Notes under the pieces: model-generated
Database searches by the model: none
Told to the model about the DNA's origin: nothing
What the model saw: the letters and a program-made list of their open reading frames with translations, nothing else
Assembly: GCA_900767595.1 (NCBI GenBank)
Contig: CAAFZS010000041.1
Coordinates: forward strand, 1 to 12,385
Direction: 5' to 3'
DNA length: 12,385 nt
Source: Bacteroidales bacterium
GTDB lineage: Bacteria > Bacteroidota > Bacteroidia > Bacteroidales > Paludibacteraceae
In this document: positions 1 to 6,582 of the stretch, one piece after another
Position numbering within the stretch: position 1 is the first letter of the stretch
Layout: every line of letters starts with the position of its first letter
Position numbers and translations under genes: made by a program

Positions 1-53
1 GACATGTCCTAGTGTCCTACTTTACCGGAATGCCCGTCAATAAAGGGATAGAG

Positions 54-85
54 CGAAGTAGGACAGAAGGACATGTCCTACTTCG
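54..85. repeat. CGAA-ended hairpin with 12-bp stem, GGACATGTCC core
   Basis: CGAAGTAGGACA (54-65) is the exact reverse complement of TGTCCTACTTCG (74-85), with an 8-nt loop. The right half contains ACATGTCCTA, and the first bases of the window (GACATGTCCTAGTGTCCTAC) look like a second, cut-off copy. The design matches the hairpin at 11917-11946: CGAA at the outer end, a GGACAT-type core, a 12-bp stem and a small loop. This suggests an interspersed inverted-repeat family. Function unknown. Confidence 0.75.
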
Positions 86-201
86 AAAGTTTTTGTGCTC
101 GCGGTACAAGACGGGCATCCGTCGGGCAGGGTATTCAGCATACCCAAGAACAACCCAAGAATATCCTAACAATAAGCCAAGAAGAACCCTATATATAAAG
201 G

Positions 202-254
202 ATTGAGGATTGAAGATTGAAGAATGAGCGCCCTGCGGGCTATTGAAGATTGAG
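202..254. repeat. ATTGAAG heptamer tandem repeats, interrupted by a hairpin
   Basis: Seven-base units ATTGAGG, ATTGAAG, ATTGAAG and AATGAGC run from 202 to 229. After an 11-base palindrome GCCCTGCGGGC (230-240) the series resumes with ATTGAAG and ATTGAG (242-254). The same heptamer occurs in the nusA-rimP gap (10614-10644). A near twin of the palindrome, GCCCTTCGGGC, lies in the infB-nusA gap (9281-9291). These look like shared intergenic repeat families. Confidence 0.8.
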
Positions 255-255
255 A

Positions 256-310
256 AAAATGCAAAAATTGCAAATAAATTTGCACATATCAAAAAAATTT
301 ACTATCTTGG
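256..310 (+). promoter_or_regulatory. Degenerate copy of the shared promoter module, pointing right
   Basis: On the plus strand there is a TTTG at 279-282, a 20-nt spacer and TATCTTGG at 303-310, one mismatch from TAnnTTTG. The flanks (A/T tract, TGCAAA, then ATATCAAAAAAA) closely match, in reverse complement, the DNA upstream of the rimP and DUF4160 promoters. No gene starts directly downstream. It could be a weak distal pyrG promoter with a leader of about 245 nt, a promoter for a small RNA, or a relic of duplication. Confidence 0.5.
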
Positions 311-511
311 GCAAGCTGCCTGCCGCTGTGCGGCATTCCCCCCAATGTACGGTCGCGTATTTATTAATATGAGCAAAGAATTTCCTTTTTAGGCAGGGCT
401 ATGCCCTACAACCAAAAGTCCTCTAAAAATTACTGTGAGCGAGCTCCCGTAGATTTTTTTAGTCCTTTTTGTTGTCAGATTACATCTTTTTGCCTAAAAA
501 GTGAAATTATA

Positions 512-543
512 TTTGCTCATACCAAATTTTTGTTGTATATTTG
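512..543 (+). promoter_or_regulatory. pyrG promoter, Bacteroidetes -33/-7 type
   Basis: TTTG at 512-515 and TATATTTG at 536-543 are 20 nt apart and fit the known TTTG / TAnnTTTG pattern. The expected transcript start is near 550, leaving only about 14 nt before the pyrG ATG at 564. A second perfect TATATTTG lies at 508-515 but lacks a -33 box at the right distance (nearest TTTG, 489-492, is only 15 nt away), so it is less likely to be used. The stretch from TTTGC through ATACCAAA resembles the rimP-type module. Confidence 0.75.
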
Positions 544-563
544 CACCCAAATTTGGTTATTTT

Positions 564-2168
564 ATGGCAAAGTATATATTTGTAACAGGAGGTGTAGCCT
601 CCTCTTTAGGTAAAGGAATCTTAGCAGCCTCGCTGGGCAAACTGCTACAAGCACGCGGTTTTAGAGTGACGAATCAGAAGTTTGATCCGTATATCAATAT
701 CGACCCTGGTACCCTCAATCCCTACGAACACGGGGAGTGTTATGTGACGGAGGACGGTCACGAAGCCGACCTCGACCTCGGACACTACGAGCGTTTCTTA
801 GATGTAAGGATGCATAAGTGCAACAACATCACCACCGGTCGCATCTACCAAAATGTCATTCGCAAGGAGCGCAAGGGCGATTATTTAGGTAAGACGGTGC
901 AGGTTATTCCCCACATCACGGACGAGATCAAGCGCAACGTTATGGCACTGGGTCAAACGGGCGAGTACGATTTCGTTATCACGGAGATTGGCGGTACAGT
1001 AGGCGATATCGAGTCGCTTCCGTATATCGAGACGGTGCGCCAACTCAAGTGGGAGATCGGTTCGGACTGTCTCTGCATCCACTTGACCTATGTTCCGTAC
1101 CTCAGTGCCGCCAAGGAGCTCAAGACCAAACCGACGCAACACTCCGTCAAGGACTTACAGCAAGAAGGAGTACAACCGGATATCATCGTTTTGCGCACCG
1201 AGCACGAGGTAAGTGAGGAGATGAAACGCAAAGTGGCACTATTCTGCAACGTGGATGTGAAAGCGGTTATCCAATCTAAAGACGCACCATCCATCTATCG
1301 CGTGCCGCTGAATATGATGGAAGAAGGATTAGATGAGGTTGTGCTCACCAAGACCGGTTACGACATTAATGTCGTTCCTAAACCCAATATGCAAGAGTGG
1401 TGTAAGTTCCTTGAGAAACTGGAAAACGCCAAACAAGAGGTGCGCATTGCGCTTGTAGGAAAGTATGTTCAACTGCAAGATGCGTATAAGTCGATTCACG
1501 AGTCGCTTTGTCACGCTGCTGCTTATAACGAGCGCAAACTGGTATTGACTTCGATTCTCTCGGACGACATAACGAAAGAAAATGTAGAGGCATTGCTCAA
1601 AGGGCAAGACGGTGTCATCATCGCTCCGGGCTTTGGTGCCAGAGGTTTTGAAGGCAAGATTATCGCTATTCAATACTTACGCGAACACAATATCCCTACC
1701 CTCGGTATCTGTTTAGGTATGCAGGCGATGTGTATTGAGTTTGCCCGCAATGTATTAGGTTACGCGGATGCTAATTCGACGGAGTTCAATGAACTGACCC
1801 AACACGACATTATTGACCTCATGGCAGACCAAAAAACGATGCTCAATAAAGGCGGAACGATGCGATTGGGTGCTTATCCGTGTGCACTCAAGTCGGGCAG
1901 CAAGCTCGCAGCTATCTACGGACAAGAACAAGTCAATGAGCGTCACCGTCACCGTTATGAGTTTAATAACAAGTTCCGCAAACCGTTTGAGGCACACGGA
2001 ATGAGCTGTGCAGGCATTCACCCTGTATCGGATTTGGTAGAAGTTGTTGAATTAACGAACCACCCGTGGTTCATCGGTGTGCAGTATCACCCCGAATACT
2101 CATCGACGGTCTTACACCCCCACCCGCTGTTTGTGGACTTTGTCAAAGCAGCCATCATTAGTCATTAG
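564..2168 (+). CDS. pyrG: CTP synthase (glutamine-hydrolysing)
   Basis: Converts UTP to CTP using ATP and ammonia from glutamine, the last step of de novo pyrimidine nucleotide synthesis, in the cytoplasm. The protein is 534 aa, the usual length. The N-terminal synthetase domain begins MAKYIFVTGGVASSLGKG, whose P-loop spans residues 9-18. The C-terminal class I glutamine amidotransferase domain (about 290-534) has the nucleophile Cys383 in GICLGMQ and the His509/Glu511 pair in YHPEYSS, so the triad is complete. The frame is open from an ATG at 501, but 564 is chosen because it gives the canonical N terminus and sits just behind a strong promoter. It heads the pyrG-pdxA-SDR operon. The last codons (Ile-Ser-His-stop) are made of a 7-bp tandem repeat that continues into the gap. 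Confidence 0.98.
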   Translation: MAKYIFVTGGVASSLGKGILAASLGKLLQARGFRVTNQKFDPYINIDPGTLNPYEHGECYVTEDGHEADLDLGHYERFLDVRMHKCNNITTGRIYQNVIRKERKGDYLGKTVQVIPHITDEIKRNVMALGQTGEYDFVITEIGGTVGDIESLPYIETVRQLKWEIGSDCLCIHLTYVPYLSAAKELKTKPTQHSVKDLQQEGVQPDIIVLRTEHEVSEEMKRKVALFCNVDVKAVIQSKDAPSIYRVPLNMMEEGLDEVVLTKTGYDINVVPKPNMQEWCKFLEKLENAKQEVRIALVGKYVQLQDAYKSIHESLCHAAAYNERKLVLTSILSDDITKENVEALLKGQDGVIIAPGFGARGFEGKIIAIQYLREHNIPTLGICLGMQAMCIEFARNVLGYADANSTEFNELTQHDIIDLMADQKTMLNKGGTMRLGAYPCALKSGSKLAAIYGQEQVNERHRHRYEFNNKFRKPFEAHGMSCAGIHPVSDLVEVVELTNHPWFIGVQYHPEYSSTVLHPHPLFVDFVKAAIISH

Positions 2169-2180
2169 TCATTAGTCATT
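2157..2180 (+). repeat. ATTAGTC heptamer repeats across the pyrG stop codon
   Basis: Three perfect ATTAGTC units (2157-2177) plus a partial ATT cover the last two pyrG codons, its TAG stop and the next bases, ending 10 nt before the pdxA ATG. Because 7 is not a multiple of 3, successive units place TAG in each reading frame. The same arrangement, with ATTGAAG units, covers the rimP stop codon. Confidence 0.9.
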
Positions 2181-2190
2181 CTTCATTAAT

Positions 2191-3276
2191 ATGAAACCAA
2201 TAATTGCAATAACCGCCGGAGATATCAACGGCATCGGATACGAGATTATTCTCAAGGGGCTCTTGGACCCCCACATCTGCGAGATATGTAAGCCTATCGT
2301 TTATGGTAATGCGAAGATCGCTCGCGAGCACGCTCATCTGTTAGACGAGGAGTATCATAATATCCAGTTTAACTTGATTAACGACGCGTCGGAAGCCAAG
2401 GACGGAAGGCTGAACCTCATCACTTGCTATCCGGACGACACACCACTCAATATCGGCACATCGACTCCCGAAGCCGGACAAGCTGCTTTGCGTTCCCTTG
2501 AGCGCGCTTGCCAGGATTTGAAAGAAGGCAAAGTAGCTGCACTAGTCACGGCACCTATCAATAAGGAGAATATCCAATCCGAGCAGTTTAAGTTCACGGG
2601 GCACACCGAGTACCTGACGCACCTCTTTGGCTCCGAAGACAAGCAGAGTCTGATGATGATGGTCAGTGAGATGATGCGCATTGCACTCGTTTGCAACCAC
2701 ACCCCGATAACGAAGGTACCCGAGCAGATTACGCAAGAGCGAATCGTGAGCAAACTCAAGACACTCAATGAGACGCTTATTAAGGATTTTATGGTGACAA
2801 AACCCCGCATTGCTGTGTTAGCTCTTAACCCGCACGCATCGGATAACGGACTCATTGGCGATGAGGAGAAGAATATTATTATCCCTGCTATTGAACAAGC
2901 CAACGAGCAAGGAGTGCTTGCTTTTGGTCCCTACTCTGCCGACGGGTTCTTCGGTGTAGGCAAATACACCCATTTTGATGCCGTCTTGGCTATGTATCAC
3001 GACCAAGGACTGATTCCGTTTAAGTCGTTAGATATGAACGGCGTAAACTTCACCGCAGGACTGGATATCGTTCGGACGAGTCCCGACCACGGTACCGCTT
3101 ACGACTTGGCAGGTAAGAACACGGCAGAACCGTTGTCGTTTATGCACGCTTTATATACGGCTCTTGATATACTCAATAACCGGGCCATCAGTGCAGATAT
3201 CTCGAAAAACCCTCTTATTATCAAACCCCGCGTAGAGCGCGAACGCCCCGATAAACCCTTTTTACCCTTCTTATAA
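2191..3276 (+). CDS. pdxA: 4-hydroxythreonine-4-phosphate dehydrogenase
   Basis: Oxidises 4-phosphohydroxy-L-threonine with NAD+; the product decarboxylates and is then condensed by PdxJ to form pyridoxine 5'-phosphate (DXP-dependent vitamin B6 pathway). The protein is 361 aa. The metal-binding histidines are in place: His170 (CNHTP), His215 (NPHASD) and His270 (MYHDQG), which correspond to E. coli His166, His211 and His266 with a constant offset of four. The substrate-region FTGHTEYL (His138, Thr139) and the C-terminal block TSPDHGTAYDLAGKN are also intact. The gene follows pyrG after 22 nt and precedes the dehydrogenase by 3 nt, so the three are probably co-transcribed. pdxJ is not in the window. 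Confidence 0.97.
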   Translation: MKPIIAITAGDINGIGYEIILKGLLDPHICEICKPIVYGNAKIAREHAHLLDEEYHNIQFNLINDASEAKDGRLNLITCYPDDTPLNIGTSTPEAGQAALRSLERACQDLKEGKVAALVTAPINKENIQSEQFKFTGHTEYLTHLFGSEDKQSLMMMVSEMMRIALVCNHTPITKVPEQITQERIVSKLKTLNETLIKDFMVTKPRIAVLALNPHASDNGLIGDEEKNIIIPAIEQANEQGVLAFGPYSADGFFGVGKYTHFDAVLAMYHDQGLIPFKSLDMNGVNFTAGLDIVRTSPDHGTAYDLAGKNTAEPLSFMHALYTALDILNNRAISADISKNPLIIKPRVERERPDKPFLPFL

Positions 3277-3279
3277 ATT

Positions 3280-4062
3280 ATGCTTAGTTTAGTCACAGGT
3301 GCCAGTTCCGGCATCGGATTACAATATGCCACGCAGTTGGCTCGCGATTATCACTTTGACCTCTTGCTTGTCAGTAACCAAGAGGCCGAACTCAAACAAG
3401 TAGCCAACGACTTAGCCGCGCAGTATGGTGTACAAACCATTGCCAAATATGCCGATTTGAGTCAACAAGACGCGGCAGAACAGCTCTTCGACTATTGTGA
3501 GCAAGAGAAACTCGAAGTCGAGGTGCTCATCAATAATGCCGGTGTGTTCTTCTTCAACCCTTATTGCGATACCTCAATGCGTCGCATTGAGCTCATGCTT
3601 AATCTGCACATGGTTACGACCGCTAAGATGTGTCGTCTCTTTGGCGAGCGCATGCGCGAGCGCAGGCGCGGGTATATATTAAATATGAGTTCGATGAGTG
3701 CGTGGATGGTGATGCCGGGTATTCAGACCTATAACGCTACGAAAGCGTTTATCTATAACCTGAGCAAATCGCTTTGGTACGAGTTAATGCCGTATGGTGT
3801 GCATATACTGGTCATGACGCCGGGTGCGGTGGATACCGCCCTGTTCGGGCTCGCTCCCAACCTGCGTAAGTTGGCAGTGAATGTAAGTGTATCTATTCCG
3901 CCGGAGAAACTGGTCAAGCGCGCCCTGCGCAAGCTCTTTAAGACAAAAAAGAAATCGGATATGCCGGGACTTATCAATCACCTCTGCACTCCGATTCTTA
4001 AACACACGCCGGATTGGATCATCCGCCTTGCGATGCATTTCGTAGGTAAATACCAGAAATAA
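3280..4062 (+). CDS. Short-chain dehydrogenase/reductase (SDR), NAD(P)-dependent
   Basis: A 260-aa classical SDR. The Rossmann cofactor motif TGASSGIG is at residues 6-13, NNAG at 85-88, and the active site is Asn108, Ser138, Tyr151 and Lys155 (YNATK). PG after strand 6 (181-182) is also present. It resembles the broad DltE-like SDR group; the substrate cannot be told from the sequence. The C-terminal 50 residues are basic (KTKKKSD) and include a hydrophobic stretch near 247-254, which might favour membrane association. It starts 3 nt after pdxA, so it is the third gene of that operon, but a role in B6 synthesis is only a guess. The stop codon is followed after one base by a copy of the tRNA-Ser 3' end. 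Confidence 0.93.
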   Translation: MLSLVTGASSGIGLQYATQLARDYHFDLLLVSNQEAELKQVANDLAAQYGVQTIAKYADLSQQDAAEQLFDYCEQEKLEVEVLINNAGVFFFNPYCDTSMRRIELMLNLHMVTTAKMCRLFGERMRERRRGYILNMSSMSAWMVMPGIQTYNATKAFIYNLSKSLWYELMPYGVHILVMTPGAVDTALFGLAPNLRKLAVNVSVSIPPEKLVKRALRKLFKTKKKSDMPGLINHLCTPILKHTPDWIIRLAMHFVGKYQK

Positions 4063-4095
4063 AGCGGAAAGTGAGGGATTGGGACGCCGATGGTG

Positions 4096-4145
4096 AGGGA
4101 TTCGAGGGCACCGACCTCGCTGCGCGAGCCCACCTCGAAAACCCT
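4096..4145. repeat. Nested inverted repeat in the convergent gap
   Basis: AGGGATTCGAGG (4096-4107) pairs with CCTCGAAAACCCT (4133-4145) with a single bulge and one mismatch. Between them lies a small hairpin CTCGC/GCGAG (4116-4120 and 4124-4128, loop TGC). The outer left arm overlaps the 13-bp T-arm duplicate at 4093-4105. It may be a degenerate repeat derived partly from tRNA sequence. There is no T run, so it is not a standard intrinsic terminator. Confidence 0.55.
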
Positions 4146-4286
4146 ATAGCCTCCGGCGGTTCCGTGCTCAAGCGGTATCTCGTATAAGAGCATCAACACA
4201 GAACAAAACGACACAAAGTGTCTCTCTTTTTGTCCACACTAATGGTCTGTTATGAGCAAGCTCCTACATCCCATTATCGTGTACAA

Positions 4287-4317
4287 AAAACGGAAGCCCG
4301 ATTTGGACTTCCGTTTT
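4287..4317. terminator. Bidirectional intrinsic terminator
   Basis: AAAACGGAAG (4287-4296) and CTTCCGTTTT (4308-4317) form a perfect 10-bp stem around an 11-nt loop. The stem is bounded by A and T tracts on both sides, so it can work in both directions. It sits between the convergent operons: rightward it would end pyrG-pdxA-SDR, leftward it lies 39 nt past the tRNA-Ser 3' end and would end the tRNA transcript. Confidence 0.85.
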
Positions 4318-4355
4318 CGTTTCTGCGTTTCTGCTCTTTACCGAATTTCCACTTG

Positions 4356-4444
4356 CGGAAAGTGAGGGATTCGAACCCCCGGTACGACGTAATGCGTACA
4401 CCGCATTTCGAGTGCGGCTCTTTCGACCACTCAGACAACTTTCC
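4356..4444 (-). tRNA. tRNA-Ser, anticodon CGA
   Basis: Read on the minus strand, the 89-nt sequence folds as a tRNA with a 7-bp acceptor stem (GGAAAGT/ACTTTCC) and discriminator G. The anticodon arm CCGCA-CTCGAAA-TGCGG gives anticodon CGA for UCG codons. There is a long class II variable arm (GTACG/CGTAC stem), as expected for Ser, and a T arm with GGTTCGAATCC. CCA is not encoded, so it would be added after transcription. It has its own promoter and a terminator on the low-coordinate side. Its 3' end is partly duplicated at 4064 and 4093. Confidence 0.96.
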
Positions 4445-4456
4445 TAATTGCGGGTG

Positions 4457-4488
4457 CAAAGGTACTGCTTTTTTTTTGAATATGCAAA
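4457..4488 (-). promoter_or_regulatory. tRNA-Ser promoter
   Basis: On the minus strand TTTG (4488-4485), a 20-nt spacer and TACCTTTG (4464-4457) match the Bacteroidetes promoter pattern; transcription would begin about 5 nt before the tRNA. The spacer carries the same GAATATGCAAA / poly-T layout as the rimP module. A 7-bp inverted repeat, TGCGGGT (4449-4455) and ACCCGCA (4493-4499), brackets the whole promoter. Confidence 0.8.
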
Positions 4489-4517
4489 TATTACCCGCAT
4501 TTTTTCACATTTTCTTA

Positions 4518-5264
4518 CTAATAATCGTGTTTTTGCAAGAAATCGAGTATGATTTCGCCCATCAGCCGGTTATGCCAGATGTGTGAACCGTGGTCGTGTC
4601 CTTGCACAATATATTCTTCTCCCTTCGGCAATAAGGTAGTGATGAGATGGGTGTGCTCATAAAGGATAATATCCTCACTCCCTGCGCAGACAAGAACGGG
4701 AATCTGAATACGCGCCATATCTTCTGCCGTGAGATTCGGTTCCTCAAGCATCATCTTGACAAGGGGTGTAACGTTTTCTCTATCCTCTCCATAGATAACA
4801 TCTTCCATCGCCGGGTCCATCGAGTTCTCGACTGTGATGTTTGCACCCGAAGTGATAAGCATCGAACACGTACCGGGGTAGAAACTCTCGAGTTCGAGAG
4901 CAATGATTCCGCCATCGCTCCAACCAAAAACAGCGGGTTTGACCAGTCCTTTGGCCTCAATAAACGCCTTCACATCGGCTGCCATATCCTTGTAGTGGTA
5001 TTCTTCCAAGGGTTCGTTGTCGCCTTGTCCACGCGAGTCAAGTGCATAGACGAGGTAACCTGCTTGCGCCAATTGGCGTTGCATAGTTTCAAGTTTGCCG
5101 TGCCGTCCCCCATTGCCGTGAAGCAGGATAATCGGTTTGCCCCTACCCTCGCAGGCGTAGTAAAGAGGTACATCATTGACCACTATCTGGTCCACATAAC
5201 TCTGATAGGGTTGGCATCCGCAGACGAGGAGCCCGAGCATAGAGAGGAGATTACATTTTTTCAT
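4518..5264 (-). CDS. Alpha/beta hydrolase, predicted lipoprotein
   Basis: A 248-aa serine hydrolase. The N terminus is a short lipoprotein signal: basic MKK, a hydrophobic core, then a lipobox-like VCGC ending at Cys17, so it is probably exported and lipidated. The hydrolase fold shows an oxyanion-hole HGNGG (49-53), the nucleophile elbow GWSDGG with Ser116, an acid candidate Asp198 (AGSEDI) and a histidine candidate in GHDHGSH (His223, His225 or His228). The substrate (an ester, lactone or peptide) cannot be named. It begins one base after the transporter stop (TAATATG), so it is almost certainly translated with it. It is the last gene of the rimP operon; its stop lies 73 nt before tRNA-Ser with no clear terminator between. 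Confidence 0.92.
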   Translation of the reverse strand: MKKCNLLSMLGLLVCGCQPYQSYVDQIVVNDVPLYYACEGRGKPIILLHGNGGRHGKLETMQRQLAQAGYLVYALDSRGQGDNEPLEEYHYKDMAADVKAFIEAKGLVKPAVFGWSDGGIIALELESFYPGTCSMLITSGANITVENSMDPAMEDVIYGEDRENVTPLVKMMLEEPNLTAEDMARIQIPVLVCAGSEDIILYEHTHLITTLLPKGEEYIVQGHDHGSHIWHNRLMGEIILDFLQKHDY

Positions 5265-5265
5265 A

Positions 5266-6582
5266 TTAGAAAGGGAAGATTTTTGTTAACCAAAAATAGC
5301 CGAATATCAATCCGACCACACCGATGATAATACCCACTCTTGCCATCTGTTTAGAAGTGACCATTCCCGTAGAAGCGGCGATAGCATTCGAAGGCGTAGA
5401 GATAGGCAGTGTCATTGCCAAAGAAGCGCAAATAGCGACAAAAGGTATCATTTCCGATCCTCCGCCAATGGCCTTGCTAACGACCATCATAATAGGGATA
5501 ATCAAAGCAGCGGAGGCAGAATTCGAGATGAAGTTACTCAATCCGTAGCAAATCAGGCCTCCTATCATCACAACCACAACTACAGACATCGAATTGAATG
5601 GAACAGCGTGAATCATCACATCGGCAAGACCGGTATCTTCCAATCCTGTACCGAGAGCAAAGCCACCTGCCACAAGCCATAGTACTGCCCAATCAATGGA
5701 CTTAAGGTCTTCTTTTGTAAACACACCTGTTATGGCATAAACCGATACGGGAACGAGTGCCACTACATTCGAGTTCAGTCCCGTCCACGATTCAGTCACC
5801 CATAGAAGGATGGTTGAGAAGAAGGTGATCCAGGCTACATAGGTACGCCATGTAGGTTTCTGCTTCTCGTCCGGTATATCAAGTATGATCTGTTTCTCCC
5901 GAAAGGGATAGAAAAGCAGCAGGATACCCCAGATGAACAACAACATAATGATTGTATAGGGAACCATGTGTAGCATCCATTGCCCAAAACCAATCGTTGT
6001 GCCTGCATTTGCCAATGCGCCTACGGCAATCGCATTGGGAGGTGTACCGATAGGAGTACCCATTCCGCCCGTCAATGCGGCAAAAGGAATGGCTAAAGTC
6101 AGTCCGACTCTCCCTTTCTCCGATGCAGGAAAAGACTTAAGCACCGGTGTCAGAAAAGCAAAGAACATCGCTGAGGTAGCGGTATCGGACATAAACATTG
6201 AGAAAGTGGCGATGGTCAGTAAGAAACCGAGTAAGACAAACTGCGGACGCTTGCCGAACAACTTCATTATGTTTCGTGCAATGACTACATCGATACCATA
6301 TTTGGTGGCAACCAAGGCAAGGACAAAGCCTCCTAAAAAAAGCATAATCACAGGGTCGGCAAAGGAGGAGATGATAGACTTATAGTCCACTAACTGCCCC
6401 GCCTCAGGACCGACGAGAAAAGACAGCCCTTGGTTGGAAACCGTAAGGAGCATAACCACAATCACGGTAACGGAAGTTACCCAGTTAGGTATAACCTCAA
6501 TGACCCACATCACCGCAGCGAAAAGGAAGATAATAATCATCCTCCACTGCACAGGAGTTAGCGAAGAAAAGAAATCGGCCAT
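5266..6582 (-). CDS. DASS/SLC13-family sodium-coupled anion transporter
   Basis: A 438-aa inner-membrane protein with about 11 hydrophobic segments and the two-fold repeat of the divalent anion:Na+ symporter family, whose known members take up succinate, citrate, sulfate and similar anions. The two hairpin motifs are Ser132-Asp133-Thr134 (MSDTATSAM) and Ser353-Asn354-Ser355 (SNSASAA), in place of the SNT found twice in typical carboxylate members. Each is followed by a second conserved loop, GTPPNA (179-184) and STPSNA (395-400). The substrate is not determined. The ATG overlaps the infB stop by one base (TAATG), implying coupled translation, and the hydrolase follows after one base. Co-expression with an exported hydrolase could mean uptake of an anion released outside, which is inference. 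Confidence 0.93.
   Translation of the reverse strand: MADFFSSLTPVQWRMIIIFLFAAVMWVIEVIPNWVTSVTVIVVMLLTVSNQGLSFLVGPEAGQLVDYKSIISSFADPVIMLFLGGFVLALVATKYGIDVVIARNIMKLFGKRPQFVLLGFLLTIATFSMFMSDTATSAMFFAFLTPVLKSFPASEKGRVGLTLAIPFAALTGGMGTPIGTPPNAIAVGALANAGTTIGFGQWMLHMVPYTIIMLLFIWGILLLFYPFREKQIILDIPDEKQKPTWRTYVAWITFFSTILLWVTESWTGLNSNVVALVPVSVYAITGVFTKEDLKSIDWAVLWLVAGGFALGTGLEDTGLADVMIHAVPFNSMSVVVVVMIGGLICYGLSNFISNSASAALIIPIMMVVSKAIGGGSEMIPFVAICASLAMTLPISTPSNAIAASTGMVTSKQMARVGIIIGVVGLIFGYFWLTKIFPF

Larger units (their letters stand above)
1..505. other. Gene-free left end, rich in short repeats
   Basis: I see no convincing gene in this stretch. The open frames here run through inverted and heptamer repeats and look like no protein family. 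What can be seen: a 12-bp-stem hairpin (54-85), an 8-bp inverted pair ATGCCCGT/ACGGGCAT (30-37 and 111-118), a GGGTAT/ATACCC hairpin (129-145), heptamer repeats (202-254), a degenerate promoter copy (256-310), a TGCCGC/GCGGCA hairpin (321-335) followed by a C run, and an AGGGC/GCCCT hairpin (395-407). A small RNA downstream of the 256-310 promoter copy is possible but has no direct support. Confidence 0.6.
4064..4371. repeat. Partial duplicates of the tRNA-Ser 3' end
   Basis: The 17-mer GCGGAAAGTGAGGGATT at 4064-4080 is repeated exactly at 4355-4371, where it is the discriminator, acceptor-stem 3' half and part of the T arm of tRNA-Ser. A 13-mer GTGAGGGATTCGA at 4093-4105 repeats 4362-4374, part of the T arm. 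All three are in the same orientation. Direct repeats of a tRNA 3' end are the usual trace of integrases that use tRNA genes as attachment sites. No integrase lies in the 274 bp between, so this would be a scar or a very small insertion rather than an intact element. Confidence 0.7.

Noticed and set aside
17..292. Minus-strand open frame of 91 codons at the left end
   Set aside because: It runs through the CGAA-ended hairpin, a second hairpin and the heptamer array, has no recognisable family and no promoter; its sequence is explained by the repeats.
501..563. Upstream ATG of pyrG at 501 (21 extra residues)
   Set aside because: It lies upstream of the predicted transcript start and inside the promoter, and the extension is not part of the CTP synthase N terminus.
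3978..4214. Minus-strand open frame of 78 codons overlapping the SDR 3' end
   Set aside because: It reads through tRNA-derived fragments and an inverted repeat and has no family resemblance; SDR on the other strand is clear.
4064..4371. Intact mobile element between tRNA-Ser duplicates
   Set aside because: Only 274 bp lie between the repeats and they contain a terminator but no integrase or other gene, so only a footprint is claimed.
4218..4586. Plus-strand open frame across the tRNA-Ser gene
   Set aside because: It is antisense to the tRNA and its promoter and terminator, so a protein here is not credible.
4647..5327. Plus-strand open frame of 226 codons antisense to the hydrolase
   Set aside because: The minus-strand frame has a full catalytic motif set and tight operon spacing; this one has neither.
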